Positions 35,509 to 47,832 of a stretch of 64,000 nt of DNA are shown piece by piece. Origin of the DNA: Adiantum capillus-veneris. Lineage: Eukaryota; Streptophyta; Polypodiopsida; Polypodiales; Pteridaceae. The stretch spans positions 23,466,513 through 23,530,512 of the forward strand of contig CM043968.1 of the NCBI GenBank assembly GCA_014529385.2, written 5' to 3'. The first letter of the stretch is position 1, and the number at the start of each line of letters is the position of its first letter. The translations under genes were made by a program, and so were the position numbers. The notes under the pieces are model-generated. The model ran no database searches and was not told where the DNA came from. It was given only the letters and a program-made list of their open reading frames with translations.

Positions 35509-36738
35509 GATTAGTGATCTTTATTGCTCAAGGTTCCTTTTAGTTCTTAGGGAAAGAGAGAGCTTTCCGTCTTATGGAGAGTGCTATGATCACGAACAAA
35601 GTGAGTGGATATTGTGCGTGCAAGTGAATGAGACTGAGAGAAGGAGAGAGATGAGATACGACACCGAGAGGTTGTAAAACCCTCCTCCGAAGGCCCCACT
35701 CTCGTCGGCGAGAGTGGTCTACTTTGATTGCACAAATGTGTACAATGCGTATGCAATGGACTGATGCAATGGGACTATGCCGATGACGATGACGGTGATG
35801 AGGACGGCGACTTGATGGCTGAAATCTGAGTTCTTCTATCTACTGTTTTTCGGGACTGTTTCGGTGGCTGAAAATGACTGTTTTGGCTGCGTTTTTATGG
35901 CTGAAAATGGGGGAACATCTGCAACCAACTTGGGGTGGTTCTGCTACTGTGCATGAGGCTGAAAACACTGTGGTCTGAAGTGGCTTAGGGCTGAAAACAC
36001 AAAACGCTGGCTGAATCTGGCCTTCACCAAAACGCTAGGCTGATTTGTATCTGCAATCCCAAAACGCTGATGGATCTGATGGATGCGAGGCTGATCTGAC
36101 TATGCCAATGCAAAACGCTGAAGTGCTTGATGAGGCTGGCATTAGTGATGGCTGAAAACGCTGATGGTCATCATGAGGAAAACGCTAGGCTGAGAAGCTT
36201 GCTGGCGATGGCAGAGATCTGCAAACGCTAGAGTGCTGATGATCGATGGCGAAGGCCTGCTGTTGAAGGAAAACGCCAGGGATGAGGGGGAGATGCAAAA
36301 CGCTAGAGGTTCATGAGGGGGGGGAGGTACTGCTGAGAAGTTGCCTGTTGAGCGGGAAGCTCCTGCTGCCTCTTTTGCCAGAAAGTGCTAACTTGGGTTT
36401 GCTTATATATTAACTTTGCAAAATTGCCCTACCTACTTTCGTTGGAAAGTCACTTAAAAATAATAAGTGAAAATACCAATAAATAGGAAAATAGGCTAAA
36501 TGCACTGGAAAATTCCCCTAATTGATGATACTAATGGATTCTGATGGGAATTCCGATGATCATGCTGTGTGCAACCGGAGGATATGCATCTATGCTAAGT
36601 GACTGGGCATGCACGGTCTACGAATAGACTCACAAAAGTGCCAGATCACTGCTAATCTAGACTTGACTTGACTGACGGGAACCCTACTATGGTGTAGCTT
36701 GTCCACGGACACATAGGGTTGGGATGTGTCACATGACA
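35472..36738 (-). repeat. Element H 3' LTR
   Basis: It runs TGTAAGGTGCAGCGG to ACATGACA on the plus strand. It is rich in AAAACGCT (reverse of AGCGTTTT). The polypurine tract (minus GAAAAGGAGGGGG) abuts it at 36739-36751. Confidence 0.93.
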
Positions 36739-36739
36739 C

Positions 36740-36921
36740 CCCCTCCTTTTCAAAGTGAGGTACTGGTACCGAACTGTATGGTGTCGAGGGAGATCGCCAA
36801 CAGCATCCGGAATCCTGGAAGGGACTCTTCGCCGGCCCACTCTGCTGTGTGGGTCGAGCGGTACTTGAACTTCATAAAGGTCTGCAACGCTTACTTCTTT
36901 GGGCCGCGCCGAAAGCGACAC
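36740..36921 (-). pseudogene. Element H 3' short frame
   Basis: It reads SVADLYEVQVP, GRRRVPSRIPDAVGDLPRHH and YQYLTLKRRG, nearly as in K 20575-20757. It ends in the polypurine tract. Function unknown. Confidence 0.5.
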
Positions 36922-37081
36922 AAAGACTTCTGAATCTCCTTTCTTGCTTCAACTTCCTCTAGAGTCCTGCTTCTTCCGTCTTCAAGAATCTCCATGGTTG
37001 AAAATTCCTGAAACCGTCTCCAACACAAAACCATGAACATACCCATTCCATGTAAAGTGAAGGAAAAAAATCTTGTCTTCT

Positions 37082-37621
37082 CTAAAGACTGTGTATGCAA
37101 TGTAGACGAACATAGAGACAAAGTGATAACCCGTTCATCAAACACATGCAAACAATGCAATCGAATCTTTTCTGTTTGATCGAATCAATCAATTGTGGCA
37201 AATCACAATGGAAATGCCCATGCTTGGTGCTCATACTATCATGTGCTCGTTCGGAAACTGTGTCATGCCAAGGAACAGACATGAAATGTGACTTCCTTAC
37301 ATACATACCTTTCAGCTTTTCATGAACAGTCGGCATACATTCGTGCTCCTCCATGAGAGAAACAAGCTCCACATGCAATATGTCATGCCTAGTAAAAGGG
37401 ATCACATAACGATGCTGACTAAAATACAGGAAACCTTCACGAATGGAACACTCGAACAATGCGTGCGTATCAATCATGCGAACACATAATACTTCCTGTG
37501 ATGGTTCTTTGGACCAAGGCTCGAGAGCCAAGATCGGTTCTTCCAGATCTATCGAATCTCCTTGTGGGGGATCTGTGGACCTCGACTCGAAAGCCAAGAT
37601 CAATTCTTGGTGACTGATCAA
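37082..37621 (-). pseudogene. Element H conserved accessory domain
   Basis: The open frame contains LALEPWSKEPSQEVLC, then FLYFSQHRYVIPFTRHDIL, MYVRKSH, PWHDTV and STKHGHFHCDLPQLI. The same segment is open in K (about 19990-20320), with many amino-acid differences but no stop in either copy. It lies where RT/integrase would be expected to end, near the 3' LTR. I recognise no family. His and Cys residues recur (HDIL, HEC, RKSH, WHDT, HGHFHC), which could suggest metal binding, but that is a guess. Confidence 0.6.
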
Positions 37622-37819
37622 ATCTACAACGAGGTTAGCTCCGCTAGAAAAGCATCAACTAACACATTATCCTTGTGAGCAATCACATCATCTTCATGCA
37701 ATTCATCATGCGTGTCTTTTCCATCCATGCAAATCATTATCCATCAAATCATCATGCTTCTCATAATCATGCAATTCCTGTGTGTCATGCTGTGGAGAAA
37801 AAGAGACTGAGAGAGTCTC

Positions 37820-38232
37820 CTTATCTCGAATCCTTCAACCTTGTCCTGCATATTAGCAATGAGAGATGGAGAAGGAGAAGTATCCACTCCATGAAAGACA
37901 GTAGGAGAATCACTTTTGGCATTGTTAGCCTCCCAATCAACGAGAGGGTTTATTTCATGAAACCATTTCATGCCTAAAATCATATCACATCCTGAGAGAG
38001 GAGAAACAACATATCTTCTAGTGAAGGCAGTCTGTTGAATTGCAAATAACACATCAAGGCACTCCTTCGTGATGAGAGCGTCCATACCAAGACGAAAGCC
38101 AGAGACCTCGATAGGAGATCTCGGACTAACTTCAAGGCGGGCTCTCTCAACAAGAGAGGGGTTGATCACATCATGCATACTACCTGGGGCAAACAATATG
38201 ACAAAACGGTGCCCGACGTACGACCATAACAT
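37820..38232 (-). pseudogene. Element H retropepsin-like protease region
   Basis: The frame gives LFAPGSMHDVINPSLVERA, in the place of the D-S-G-A-T box of retroviral-type proteases, and later CDMILGMKWFHEINP, which matches the V-I-L-G-M-x-W-L block. The catalytic Asp is replaced (A-P-G-S), so this copy is likely inactive. It follows the zinc knuckle, as expected for a Ty3-type polyprotein. Confidence 0.65.
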
Positions 38233-39553
38233 TTAATGAGAGAATCATCAATGGGAGGGTCCTGAGAAACTTTGGGCACACCCGTGTTATCATTCATTGC
38301 ATTGACAGATGTAGTGGGTGTTGTGGGTTCTTTAGATTCATTCGATTCAAGCTTAGGACATGTTCTTTTTATGTGACCCTTAATGTGACAATGAAAACAA
38401 CGACCTTCCTTAGAATACGTGCTTTGTTCTTCCGACGTGATGTAACCTCCTACAATTCCTTGTGCTACCTTTTCATCTGGAGTAAGCTTAGGTTTAGCAG
38501 TTGTGTTAGCCTTACCCTTGAATTCATTGGAAGAATTCTTTGAGGAGATACTGTTGGAAGATTGGTTAGAAGAGTTATCATTCTTACCGTTCTGCGTGTT
38601 CTGAGAAGTCTGCGAGGTACTTGTGGAAGTCTTGTTCTCCTTAGGCTTTCCCTTGTTGTGCTTCATCTCCTATGCGAGAGCAATCGCTACAGCCTTGTTG
38701 AGATCGATTGGATTGAATACCTCGACATCGTACTTGATATATTCGTCCAATCCAAAGAGAAAAGCCTCTTTGCGTTCATCATCCGACATGCGTAATTGGG
38801 TACCTAGCTGCAAAACATGATTAGAAAAAGACATTACTGGCATACCATTTTGCTTGAGAGCGCGCTAATCGTCCTTCAATCGTGCGAGGTACTGAGGTGG
38901 CATAAACCGCGCCTTGAGCTTGTCTTGGAAATCAACCCAACTAAAAGAGAGGGGCGTGAAATTGTCGCTGCCTCTAGGTGCGCGGCTAGCTGTGCCTCTT
39001 GCCATGCGTGGTACCAATTGATGGCATCACCGGCAAGATACATAGCTACCGTCAAAACTTTGCTATTTCCTGTCTTCTTAGTTGTCGCAAAATAAGCATT
39101 AAATTGATGCAACCAAGAACGAATAACTGTAGCATCCATCTTACCGTCATACTTACTGAAAGTCAACTTTTTTGTAACTGGATGGTTGGAATCCGCGTCG
39201 TGGCTTGCGCCACTTGACGAACTCCCACGATCTTTGGGTGGTTTGGACTTCGAATCTAGGATGTGGGAAATAAATTCTTGATGACGAATCTCCCTTTGAG
39301 CTTCTCGTTCATCGCGCTCGCGTTCGAAAGCAAGTCGATTTTCTTCTTGTTTTGCGACAAGAGCAAGGCGATTTGCTTCTTGTCTATCCATCATGGCCAT
39401 CATCTGCTTGACCACTGCCTCCATAGGGTTTGGCGTAGATGGCGAAGGGGGAGGGTTGAAGAGATCATCTCCGGGTGGGAACGAGTCTTCGTCGCCTCTC
39501 TCATGCTCATCACCTGTATGCGAAGTATCCATTCCGCTTCGGGTGACGACCAT
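38166..39553 (-). pseudogene. Element H gag with zinc knuckle
   Basis: It starts MVVTRSGMDTSHTGDEHERG. A Pro/Ser-rich stretch, a charged coiled coil (RQEANRLALVAKQEENRLAF) and a capsid core (KLTFSKYDGKMDATVIRSWL, INWYHAWQEAQLAAHLEAAT) follow, then a frame change near 38870. An Asn/Ser-rich linker and a CCHC knuckle CFHCHIKGHIKRTC (about 38345-38400) close it. A tandem ...LGTQLRMSDDE-type segment bridges the frames. Pseudogene by frame breaks. Confidence 0.82.
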
Positions 39554-40031
39554 GCACTATGATCTTGGGGTCTTAAGCTCGCGAGGAACTTGGGTTCTTG
39601 AGGGTCTTGAGGTTCTTGGGGTCCTTGATTCGTGAGAATCTTGGGTTCTTGAGGTTCTTGAGGTTCTTGAGTCTTGAGGGTCTTGGGTTCTTGAGGTTTT
39701 CTTTCGCTTGCAAATCGCGTTGGAGAAGGATCTTCTCTTCACCCGAGTTCTACCCTTTTCTGCGGACACACCCCTTGGTGGCCTTGAGCTCACACCAAGG
39801 TTGCTTTTTCCCACCTCACGTCGATTGGCCGGCCGCTAAGTGCACGGTCCGCTCTCAATGAGTGAAAAGAGACACAAGGGGAGGCTGGACAAGCCCTTCT
39901 TTCTTGGGATTCCTGTCACTCTTCAACAAAACACGATTAGGAATCGCCACGCCCAAGTAAACTTGGGTTCGTGCAATCGCAACAAGAAAAAAAAATCTTG
40001 TGGTTCTTTCCTTCAGTAATGCAGAACACTT

Positions 40032-40049
40032 CCAAAGCTCTAATACAAA
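40032..40049 (-). promoter_or_regulatory. Element H primer binding site, mutated
   Basis: The minus strand reads TGTATTAGAGCTTTGG, against TGGTATCAGAGCTTTGG in K. Two or three changes in the first half would weaken priming. Confidence 0.75.
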
Positions 40050-41308
40050 TGTAAGGTGCAGCGGAATGAATGTTGTATTTTCTCAAGATTAGTGATCTTT
40101 ATTGCTCAAGGTTCCTTTTAGTTCTTAGGGAAAGAGAGAGCTTTCCGTCTTATGGAGAGTCACGAACAAAGTGAGTGGATATTGTGAGTGCAAGTGAATG
40201 AGACTGAGAGAAGGAGAGAGATGAGATACGACACCGAGAGGTTGTAAAACCCTCCTCCGAAGGCCCCACTCTCGTCGGTGAGAGTGGTCTACTTTGATTG
40301 CACAGAGGTGTACAATGCGTATGCAATGGACTGATGCAATGTGACTATGCCGATGACGACGACGGTGATGACGACAGCGACTTGATGGCTGAAATCTGAG
40401 TTCTTCTATCTGCTGTTTTTCGGGACTGTTTCGGTGGCTGAAAATGACTGTTTTGGCTGCGTTTTTATGGCTGAAAATGGGGGAACATCTGCAACCAACA
40501 TGGGGTGGTTCTGCTACTATGCATGAGGCTGAAAACACTGTGGTCTGAAGTGGCTTAGGGCTGAAAACACAAAACGCTGGCTGAATCTGGTCTTCACCAA
40601 AACGCTAGGCTGATTTGTATCTGCAATCCCAAAAAGCTAATGGATCTGATGCATGCGAGGCTGATCTGACTATGCCAATGCAAAACGCTGAAGTGCTTGA
40701 TGAGGCTGGCGTTAGTGATGGCTGAAAACGCTGATGGTCATCATGAGGAAAACGCTAGGCTGAGAAGCTTGCTGGCGATGGCAAAGATCTGCAAACGCTA
40801 GAGTGCTAATGATCGATGGTGGCGAAGGCCTGCTGTTGAAGGAAAACGCCAGGGATGAGGGGGAGATGCAAAACGCTAGAGGTTCATGAGGGGGGGGAGG
40901 TACTGCTGAGAAGTTGCCTGTTGAGCGGGAAGCTCCTGCTGCCTCTTCTGCCAGAAAGTGCTAACTTGGGTTTGCTTATATATTAACTTAGCAAAATTGC
41001 CCTACCTACTTTTGTTGGAAAGTCACTTAAAAATAATAAGTGAAAATACCAATAAATAGGGAAATAGGCTAAATGCACTGGAAAATTTCCCTAACTGATA
41101 CTAATGGATTCTGATGGGAATTCCGATGATCATGCTGTGTGCAACCGGAGGATATGCATCTATGCTAAGTGATTGGGCATGCACGGTCTACGAATAGACT
41201 CACAAAAGTGCCAGATCACTGCTAATCTAGACTTGACTTGACTGACGGGAACCCTGCTATGGTGTAGCTTGTCCACGGACACATAGGGTTGGGATGTGTC
41301 ACGTGACA
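40050..41308 (-). repeat. Element H 5' LTR
   Basis: Direct copy of 35472-36738 with few differences. A TATATAAG box lies on the minus strand at 40975-40982, upstream of the AAAACGCT-rich stretch in transcript sense. Confidence 0.93.
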
Positions 41309-41313
41309 TTTTA

Positions 41314-41609
41314 TCTGGAAAGGACCATAGTATCTCATGCTAAGCTTTGGAAAAAGCCGCTCCTTTCTCTTTTTCTTTCTTAAGCATGCCTTCTCAAAAT
41401 GTAAGAGCACCCAATCGTCTTCCTTTAATTTCAAATCGCGACGGTGTCGATCTGCTGCCTTCTTGTGTCTTTCCTGAGATTTCGCTAAAGCTTCCCGAAC
41501 CTTGGCAAAAGCATTGCCCAAGTCCCTCCTGTACTGGTCGGCTTCAAAAACCTTATCTTTCGTGCTAAGGAAGGGTGGAACCTTCAGAGCACCTTCAATG
41601 ATCTCAAAT
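41314..41609 (-). pseudogene. Element G integrase C-terminal segment between H and I
   Basis: It reads EIIEGALKVPPFLSTKDKVF, KVREALAKSQERHKKAADRH and [16 protein letters not shown]. This is the linker and GPF-type module of the integrase. It joins in frame with 48467 onward on its left partner and with 35466 downward on its right when the inserts are ignored, and agrees with I at 43440-43140. Confidence 0.85.
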
Positions 41610-42250
41610 TGTAACAGACTTGGACACTCCAAGTCGAGAATCTACCGCGACACCACAAATAATCACTTCAAAACAGTTCACAGTTCACGATTGATTCGAC
41701 ATTGGCCCGGAGGAGTTCCGTGCCTAGAGATATTGGCACCAAAGACTAGGACCCCTTTCGGTATTTCTTTTTGTATTAATCTGTGTTCAAAGTACAAGAG
41801 AGTGCAGGCAGGCGCTCACTCTCAGACTCTGCGTTCAGATGCTCTTGAGTTGTGAGGCCCTGCCCACATATTTAAGGATTACAAGGGATGCTAAAAGCAG
41901 AGCCCAAAAGCTGGTAAAAATCAAAAGCTTGGGTATTTTTAAAAGCCTTTAAAAACTTAAAGCAAAAATTCTCTCTCTCTGCCTTATGTAAAATAAAGCA
42001 GATCCCCAAAAGCTTCAGCGTAAGATCTTCAGCCTTTGCGTAGTCAAAAACTGCCCTCAGCTTTCCGTAAAATACAGAGGTCCGTACATGCTGCCATGTG
42101 TCAGCTTTTCCGCAATTGGCGCCGCAATTTCCGGGGCTGCCGTACAACCAGCCACGTCAACATTTCCGGCCTGTCTGCATTTCCCCGGCTTGTCCATGTA
42201 GGTGTGTGTGTGTGTGTACACATGGGCAGCCACATCACCAGTTTGTGACA
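41610..42250 (-). repeat. Element I 3' LTR
   Basis: It runs TGTAACAGACTTGG to TTTGTGACA on the plus strand. It contains the reverse complement of GAAATACCGAAAGGGGCGCC-like sequence at about 41748-41768 (with a change in this copy) and a short (GT)n. Confidence 0.93.
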
Positions 42251-42809
42251 TACCCCCCTCTTAAAAGCATTATAGTCGCCCTCGATTACGCCTGCAAAAT
42301 AGACAGAGGCCATAAACTCTCTTAGCAGACACTGACTGTTAGTACCCACGCACTAGGAACACACATCTAGCACATGTACCAATCGACAGTCACATCACAT
42401 AACATCACTTGACATCACATGACAAATCACATTTAACATTCATTCGGATCTCAGACCATGATTTATCGACAATGCAATTAGCAATCGCATCTAGATCCAC
42501 TTAGGACCTGATAGATGCCCGATTGACTAATCCCTATTGCAACCATGTCTATCTAGATCATTCAAACCCAAAAGCTGCAGTCATTTCGTCTATCAATTCC
42601 TGCACTTAAACAAGTCAAGAACAAATCACTTTCATATTATCCGGAATTCCATTTCATAAAGTCATACAACAGAATACTCTCAGCTCTCAGTATCCCTGAA
42701 GCTCAAAGAGACATCAGTGACTCTAGTTTTCAAAATTCGAGGCATCTGTTGACAAAGAAGCGGAGTAACTTCCCTCTTGTGCAATCCACTGCACCAGATC
42801 TCGAGTAGA

Positions 42810-43253
42810 CTATGCTAAACCAAAAACTTCAAGGTAAAGTTTCACAATCTGAGGAGTATCTGCTAGGTCCTCCTCCATCCACTTTGCATCCAATGCAGGA
42901 TAGTTCTTGAATTTAACCAAGAACCGCCTTCTTACTTTACCCTTATTCTTTCTGTCCTTATGTGCCAAAATCTGTTTACGAACAAGGATCTCCTCGTTTT
43001 CTTCCACTTCGGGATTCTCATTAAGCTCCCCATCTTCGGGCACATCACCTTTAAAAGGTTTCAAGAGACTCACATGAAATGCATTGTGAATCCTCCAAGT
43101 GTTAGGGAGTTTCAGTCGGAAGGAGACATCATTGATCTTTTTGGAGATCTGGAAAGGTCCGTGGTATCGCATACTAAGCTTTGGAAAAAGCCTCTCCTTT
43201 CCCTTCTTCTTTCTCAGGCGTGCCTTCTCAAAACATAAAGAGCACCCAATCAT
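42810..43253 (-). pseudogene. Element I integrase tail and chromodomain
   Basis: The frame reads [36 protein letters not shown], an acidic linker, then [36 protein letters not shown] and a terminal LYLEVFGLA. The aromatic/W-containing pattern (FLVKFKxYP, W, L) is that of a chromodomain. This 147-codon frame is open; the preceding part of pol is in another frame. It ends at a stop at 42810. Confidence 0.85.
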
Positions 43254-43957
43254 TCTCCTTCAATTTCAAATCGCGACGATGGCGATCTGCTGCCTTTTTT
43301 AGTCTTTCCTGAAATTTCTGCAAAGCCTCGCGGACCTTGGAAAAAGCCGTGTCAAAGTCGCGCGTGTACTCATCAGCTTCAAAAATCTTATCTTTCGTGC
43401 TTAGGAAGGGTGGAACCTTCACAGCACCTTCAATAGTCTCAAATGGCGCCTTCCCCATCAAAGAGTGTATCGTGTTATTGTAGGAAAATTCCACCAAAGG
43501 TAGATACTTTTCCCATTGAGTCTTCTGATCCGAGATATAAGACTTCAGGAAATCTAAAAGCACTGAATTGGCAATCTCAGATTGCTCGTCAATCTGCGGG
43601 TGGAAAGATGACGAGAACTGCAACTGCGTACCAATGTTCTCCCAAATTGCCTTCCAAAACAAACTCGTAAATCTGGGGTCCCTATCAAAGAAATCGTCTC
43701 GAGCATGCCATGTTATCTGAAAATCTTGGCCACAAACAGTCATGCTAAGTGATTCGGCTTGATTGTTTTCTTCAGTGGAATGAAATGAGCCTGTTTGCTA
43801 AATCTGTCAATAACAGTCCAGATACAATTGTGACCCCTCTGTGTTCTCCGGAGATCAAAAAATGAAATCCATTGCAATACTTTCCCAGGGGCGGGTGAGT
43901 ATGAGGCAAAGGCTGTAACAATCCCTGTGCTTTATGCCTGTAAAACTTAATCTTCTG
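43228..43957 (-). pseudogene. Element I integrase core
   Basis: Core signatures in broken frames: ITWHARDDFFDRDPRFTSLF (second catalytic Asp region), SSSFHPQIDEQSEIANS (Glu region), ISDQKTQWEKYLPLVEFSYN and KENDWVLF. The part with the first Asp (43880-43780) contains stops. The enzyme family joins element DNA ends to the host chromosome; this copy cannot be made intact. Confidence 0.85.
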
Positions 43958-44707
43958 TCATACCAAGCAACTGCGCACAAACTCATCCACATCCTTCTTG
44001 AGTCTCGGCCAAAAGAAGTATTTCTCTACCCCTTTCAAGGTGGTAGCAATGCCGCGGTGACCCGTAAAAGGCCGACAGTGGCATTCGGTCATAATCTTTT
44101 CCCTCAACGGCTGTGTAACGCACAACATGGTTTTCCTCATTAAGTAGCCATCCCGAATGGAATATCCCACTACTGTCTCCCCATCCCGTATCCGTGTAAA
44201 AATGTCTGCAAAATCAGTATCCGTGGCATACTGATCGACCATATCCTCAAAGCTCCTATGGTGTATCGCAGAAATAGCCATAACCAACAGCTTCCAGGAG
44301 AAAGCATCTGCCACCAAATTCTTCTGTCCCTGCACATGGACAATCTGGAAGTGAAACTGTGACAAGATGTTCGCCCACCGCATCTGCTTTTCCGATAGCT
44401 GCTTCTGTGACAAGAAGTAGCGTAAACTTTGATGATCTGTAAAGACAGTAAAATCCGCTCCGAGTAGATAGTGCCGCCACCGAGTAAGAGCATGGATAAC
44501 CGCCAAAAGCTCTTTCTCATAAATCTGTGCTGTCAATTCTGGCCTCGAGAACAATCGGCTCTCGTAAGCAATGACATGGCCTTCTTGCATTAAGACCGCA
44601 CCCAAACTACAACCACAAGCATCACAATATACTTCAAATGACTTCTGCAAGTCCGGCAAAGTCAAAACTAGTCCCGTAGTCTCTTTCAATGTCTGAAAGG
44701 CAGTCAC
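43958..44707 (-). pseudogene. Element I RNase H and integrase zinc-binding domain
   Basis: A 249-codon open frame starts LVLTLPDLQKSFEVYCDACG and SLGAVLMQEGHVIAYESRLF, then EKELLAVIHALTRWRHYLLG, FTVFTDHQSLRYFLSQKQL, the D-A-F (usual D-A-L-S-R) end and an HHCC region with CHCRPFTGHRG and a terminal S-C-L-V. RNase H catalytic Asp/Glu/Asp positions (YCDAC, EKE, TDH) are all present. It is one of the best preserved parts of the element. Confidence 0.9.
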
Positions 44708-44843
44708 CTCTGTGGGTCCCCATGAGAAGGGACTCCTTTCTGTGTCGAGATATGCAAAGGGGAAGCAACCTCTGCAAACTTTCTAATGAACCGCCTGTAG
44801 TACAAACACAATCCCAAGAAGCTTCTAACTTCATGGACATTCT

Positions 44844-45485
44844 TCAAATCGGGCCAATCACGGATAGTCTGTATCTTGGCCGGATCCATCTGCACTCCCG
44901 CTGCTGAGACAATGTCTCCCAAAAAGTCTTTGGTAAGAAAAAATCACTTTTCTTTGCATTAATCACCAACTTGTGATATCGTAATGCCTGAAAAACTTGA
45001 AGCAGATGTTCTCTATGTTCTGCCTCATCCTTGGAGAAAACAATTATGTCGTCAAAGAAAGTGCCAACAAATAGTCTATACTCTCGAAAAATCATGTCCA
45101 TCATCCAGTTAAATGTCGCACGAGCATTGGTTAGGCCAAAAGGCATCACCAAAAACTCAAATAACCCAAAAGTCGTCCGAAAGGCTGTCTTGTAGACGTC
45201 TCCCGGTGCGATTCGGATCTGAATATATCCACTTTTCAAGTCGATCCTGTTAAAACACGAGGATCCCTGAATTCGGTCAAGTATATCATCGATTCTAGGA
45301 ATCAGAAATCTGTTCTTGATGGTGATTTTGTTGAGAGCTCTATAATCGATACACATTCTCCAAGATCTGTCTTTCTTCAAAAACAACACTGGAGAGCAGT
45401 ATGGTGAAGTACTAGGCTGGACAATACCCTTTTCCAAGAGGTCTTTCACTTGGTTCATAATCTCTTCGTTCTGGGCTCGGTTCAC
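44844..45485 (-). pseudogene. Element I reverse transcriptase
   Basis: Open frame of 213 codons: [81 protein letters not shown] and LFVGTFFDDIIVFS. The active-site box is FFDD where most Ty3-type elements have YLDD or YIDD, with both Asp kept. The frame runs into the connection region with a shift near 44900. It looks nearly intact. Confidence 0.9.
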
Positions 45486-45497
45486 ACAATAAGGTGG

Positions 45498-46150
45498 CTA
45501 GTTTGGTGGTGTTCTTCCAGGTATCAAATCAATGGTATGATCTTCAGGACGAGCGGGTGGTAACTCGCCTGGCAGGCCCTCTGAGAAGTAATCGGCATGA
45601 GAGTGGAGAAAATCTTGGTGTTCTTTATCAAATTCAGACATATTGGTCCTATCCTCATCACTCAACTCTTTCAAAAAGATCGAGTAAACAAACAGACTAA
45701 ATTTCATTAATTTAGAAATAGCCAAAACCGATACAATAGGGACGGACTCGCCCTTAAGTTTTACATCAAGCACAATGGTTCTACCCTTCTCTGGGGTTAA
45801 AGTTGCTTTCCTCGCTCGATAGTCGACCATGGCGTTGTTCTTGTGGTACGAGGGAATTCCCAAGAGAACATCACAACCTTCCAAAGGCATTATGTAAAAG
45901 TCCTATGCCCCAAATACCCCTGACAATGCAACCGAAGTTTGCCAATGACAGGTGTAATGGCTACGTTCCTACCGGGTGCCGCTAGAATTGCCTCTACAAG
46001 TGGTCCCATCCAATCGGAAGTGGTCTCGAGCCGCGCCACCAATTCCGGTGAAATGAAGTTGGCCTTGGCTCCTCCATCAAAGAAGATCACGGCTTCTTGG
46101 TCTTTCACTTTGTCCCAAGCTCGGCAAAGTTCTGTACTCTCATCCATCGT
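45498..46150 (-). pseudogene. Element I protease and linker
   Basis: It reads VIFFDGGAKANFISPELVAR in the place of the retropepsin D-S/T-G-A box, then IGKLRLHCQGYLGH and CDVLLGIPSYHKNNAMVDYR. G in place of S/T is also seen in the copy in element G (IFFDGGAKANFISRELAVRL), so it is a family trait rather than a lesion. The frame changes near 45890. It precedes the RT with a stop between. Confidence 0.78.
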
Positions 46151-46179
46151 GCTGGGATCGGTACCCACACAATCTGGAA

Positions 46180-47768
46180 CTAGTCTTGTTTTCGTCTTGC
46201 CTTTTCTTCCACGGTCCTCAACTGCTCTCGAACTCTCAGGCCTTTTGTCGTCCTTGTCATTTTGTTCTTTCTGTGCCTTTTTAGGGCACTTCGCGAGATA
46301 TGCCCAGTTTCCCCGCATCCAAAGCACTTCCCCTCCTTTATGTAGCGAACCCTCTCTTGAGGAGTAAGCTTGGGTCGTGCATCCTTGTCTTTCTGTTCTT
46401 GGTTGCTCTTTCTCTTTCTACTTACATTTTTCGAAGTCTGTTCGGCTCTTTGCGGCATGATCTCACCTGTGGGGTAGGTGAGACTGCCAGAGTGAATGGC
46501 AAAACCCCATTTCGCATGACTCATCAACTCCTGAATGGAAGCTGACTTTTGTTTCAAGTAGTGATCTCGGATCTCTATAGGAAGACCCAAGGTAAACCGC
46601 TCAATCTGTTCCTTGACGAGATCTTCTTTAATGAAGAGGCAGGTAGAAAAGAGCTCTAGAATCTCTCACAATAAGCGTCCACTGTATCCTTCTTGGTCAT
46701 CCGAAGATGGTTCCAAGCAGTTCGTATGTCACGTCATACTCTCGAGTCGTCCATGAAGAAATAAAAAGCCTCTTGAATTTCAGCCATTTGACTGGAGCTG
46801 TCTTGTTTAATAGAAGCGTGGACCACCAAGTTCGAGCATAGTAAGAGGCAGCTCTCCGAATCTTAGAGTGCTCTGAGTAACGCCCTCTAGAGAAAGCTAT
46901 GTCAAACTACTGTATAAAAGACAAAGCCTTCGAAGCATCTCTATAACCGGAAAACGTGTCAAATTTAATTGACTATCCACCTTCCTTAAACTCTTGGACT
47001 TTCTTGCTTTTGTCTTCCAGAAAGTCATGTTGGTTGGCTTTATAAAAATTCTTCTTCTTTGCGTAAAAGCTGCTGTCATCGGAGTCCAAACAGTCTGTAG
47101 ACGAGTCCTCTATAGAACCGTCAATCACGGGGCGAGATTTAGGCTTCTTTGCCTTTTTCTTGCCCTTTCCGAAGCGTTGCTTTTTGCTTCGCTTTTTGCC
47201 TTTTCTGTCTTCTTCGCTCGAGTCAGAGGAGCTAGAAGAACAAGAAGAAGAAGAAGAAGAAGAAGAAGAAGAAGAAGAAGAACTGGGTACTCCTTCAAAT
47301 CGAAGGCTTCTTCTGCTTTGTTGCCTTTTCAAATGTAGACTGACGACCCAAATAACCCGGGAAGTCAGTGCCTTTCTTCTACTTTTTGTCGTGCTTTTTA
47401 GCTTTGTTCTGTGCGTCAAAAGGCTGAGCAATTCGTGCATCCACCACCTCTTCTAATTCTTGCTCTGTGTACATCCTCGGAGTAGGAGGTTCCTTCAGGG
47501 CCGATTTGAGGGGTGGCTCTGTGATCTGCCGCCACTGCGCATGCACCTCGTCGAAAGAGGTCTCCCTCATATATTTTGCAAATTTTGGGTCCTTCCCAAA
47601 ATTGAGCATCATCTTTGTTGCGTCGCCGATCAATCGTTGACGCTCCATCTCTTCGAGCTCCGCCTGAGTAGGCCGACGCGGGCCATACTCCTCGCGTGAA
47701 TCTTCGTTGTGATCTCTTCCCGCATCGCCGGATGCAGAGGAAGTCGACTGATCTTTGCCTGAAGCCAT
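46180..47768 (-). pseudogene. Element I gag
   Basis: It starts MASGKDQSTSSASGDAGRDH. The N-terminal part is open to a stop at 47379. A TTC/GAA-coded Ser run (47239-47282) is followed by basic and acidic stretches. The capsid region (about 46950-46620) is broken; then SASIQELMSHAKWGFAIHSG and a knuckle CFGCGETGHIS lose the last Cys by frameshift. Same organisation as D, E and F. Confidence 0.85.
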
Positions 47769-47816
47769 AGGTGCCGCGAAAAAAGGGATCGGATTTCCCG
47801 TAGAAGAGAAATCGAT

Positions 47817-47831
47817 CGTGCTCTGATACCA
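47817..47831 (-). promoter_or_regulatory. Element I primer binding site
   Basis: The minus strand reads TGGTATCAGAGCACG one base inside the 5' LTR. Confidence 0.92.
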
Positions 47832-47832
47832 C

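Larger units (their letters stand above)
35472..41308 (-). mobile_element. LTR element H, K relative, lacks RT and integrase
   Basis: LTRs 35472-36738 and 40050-41308 are flanked by TTTTA (35467-35471 and 41309-41313). On the minus strand it has a primer site (40032-40049, mutated), gag with zinc knuckle (39553-38166), a protease-like region (38232-37820), an Asp/His-rich stretch, a conserved unrecognised domain (37621-37170) and a short terminal frame (36921-36740) up to the polypurine tract. No RT, RNase H or integrase is present in the 3.3-kb interior. The LTRs look very alike, so it is a fairly young insertion into G. Confidence 0.93.
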
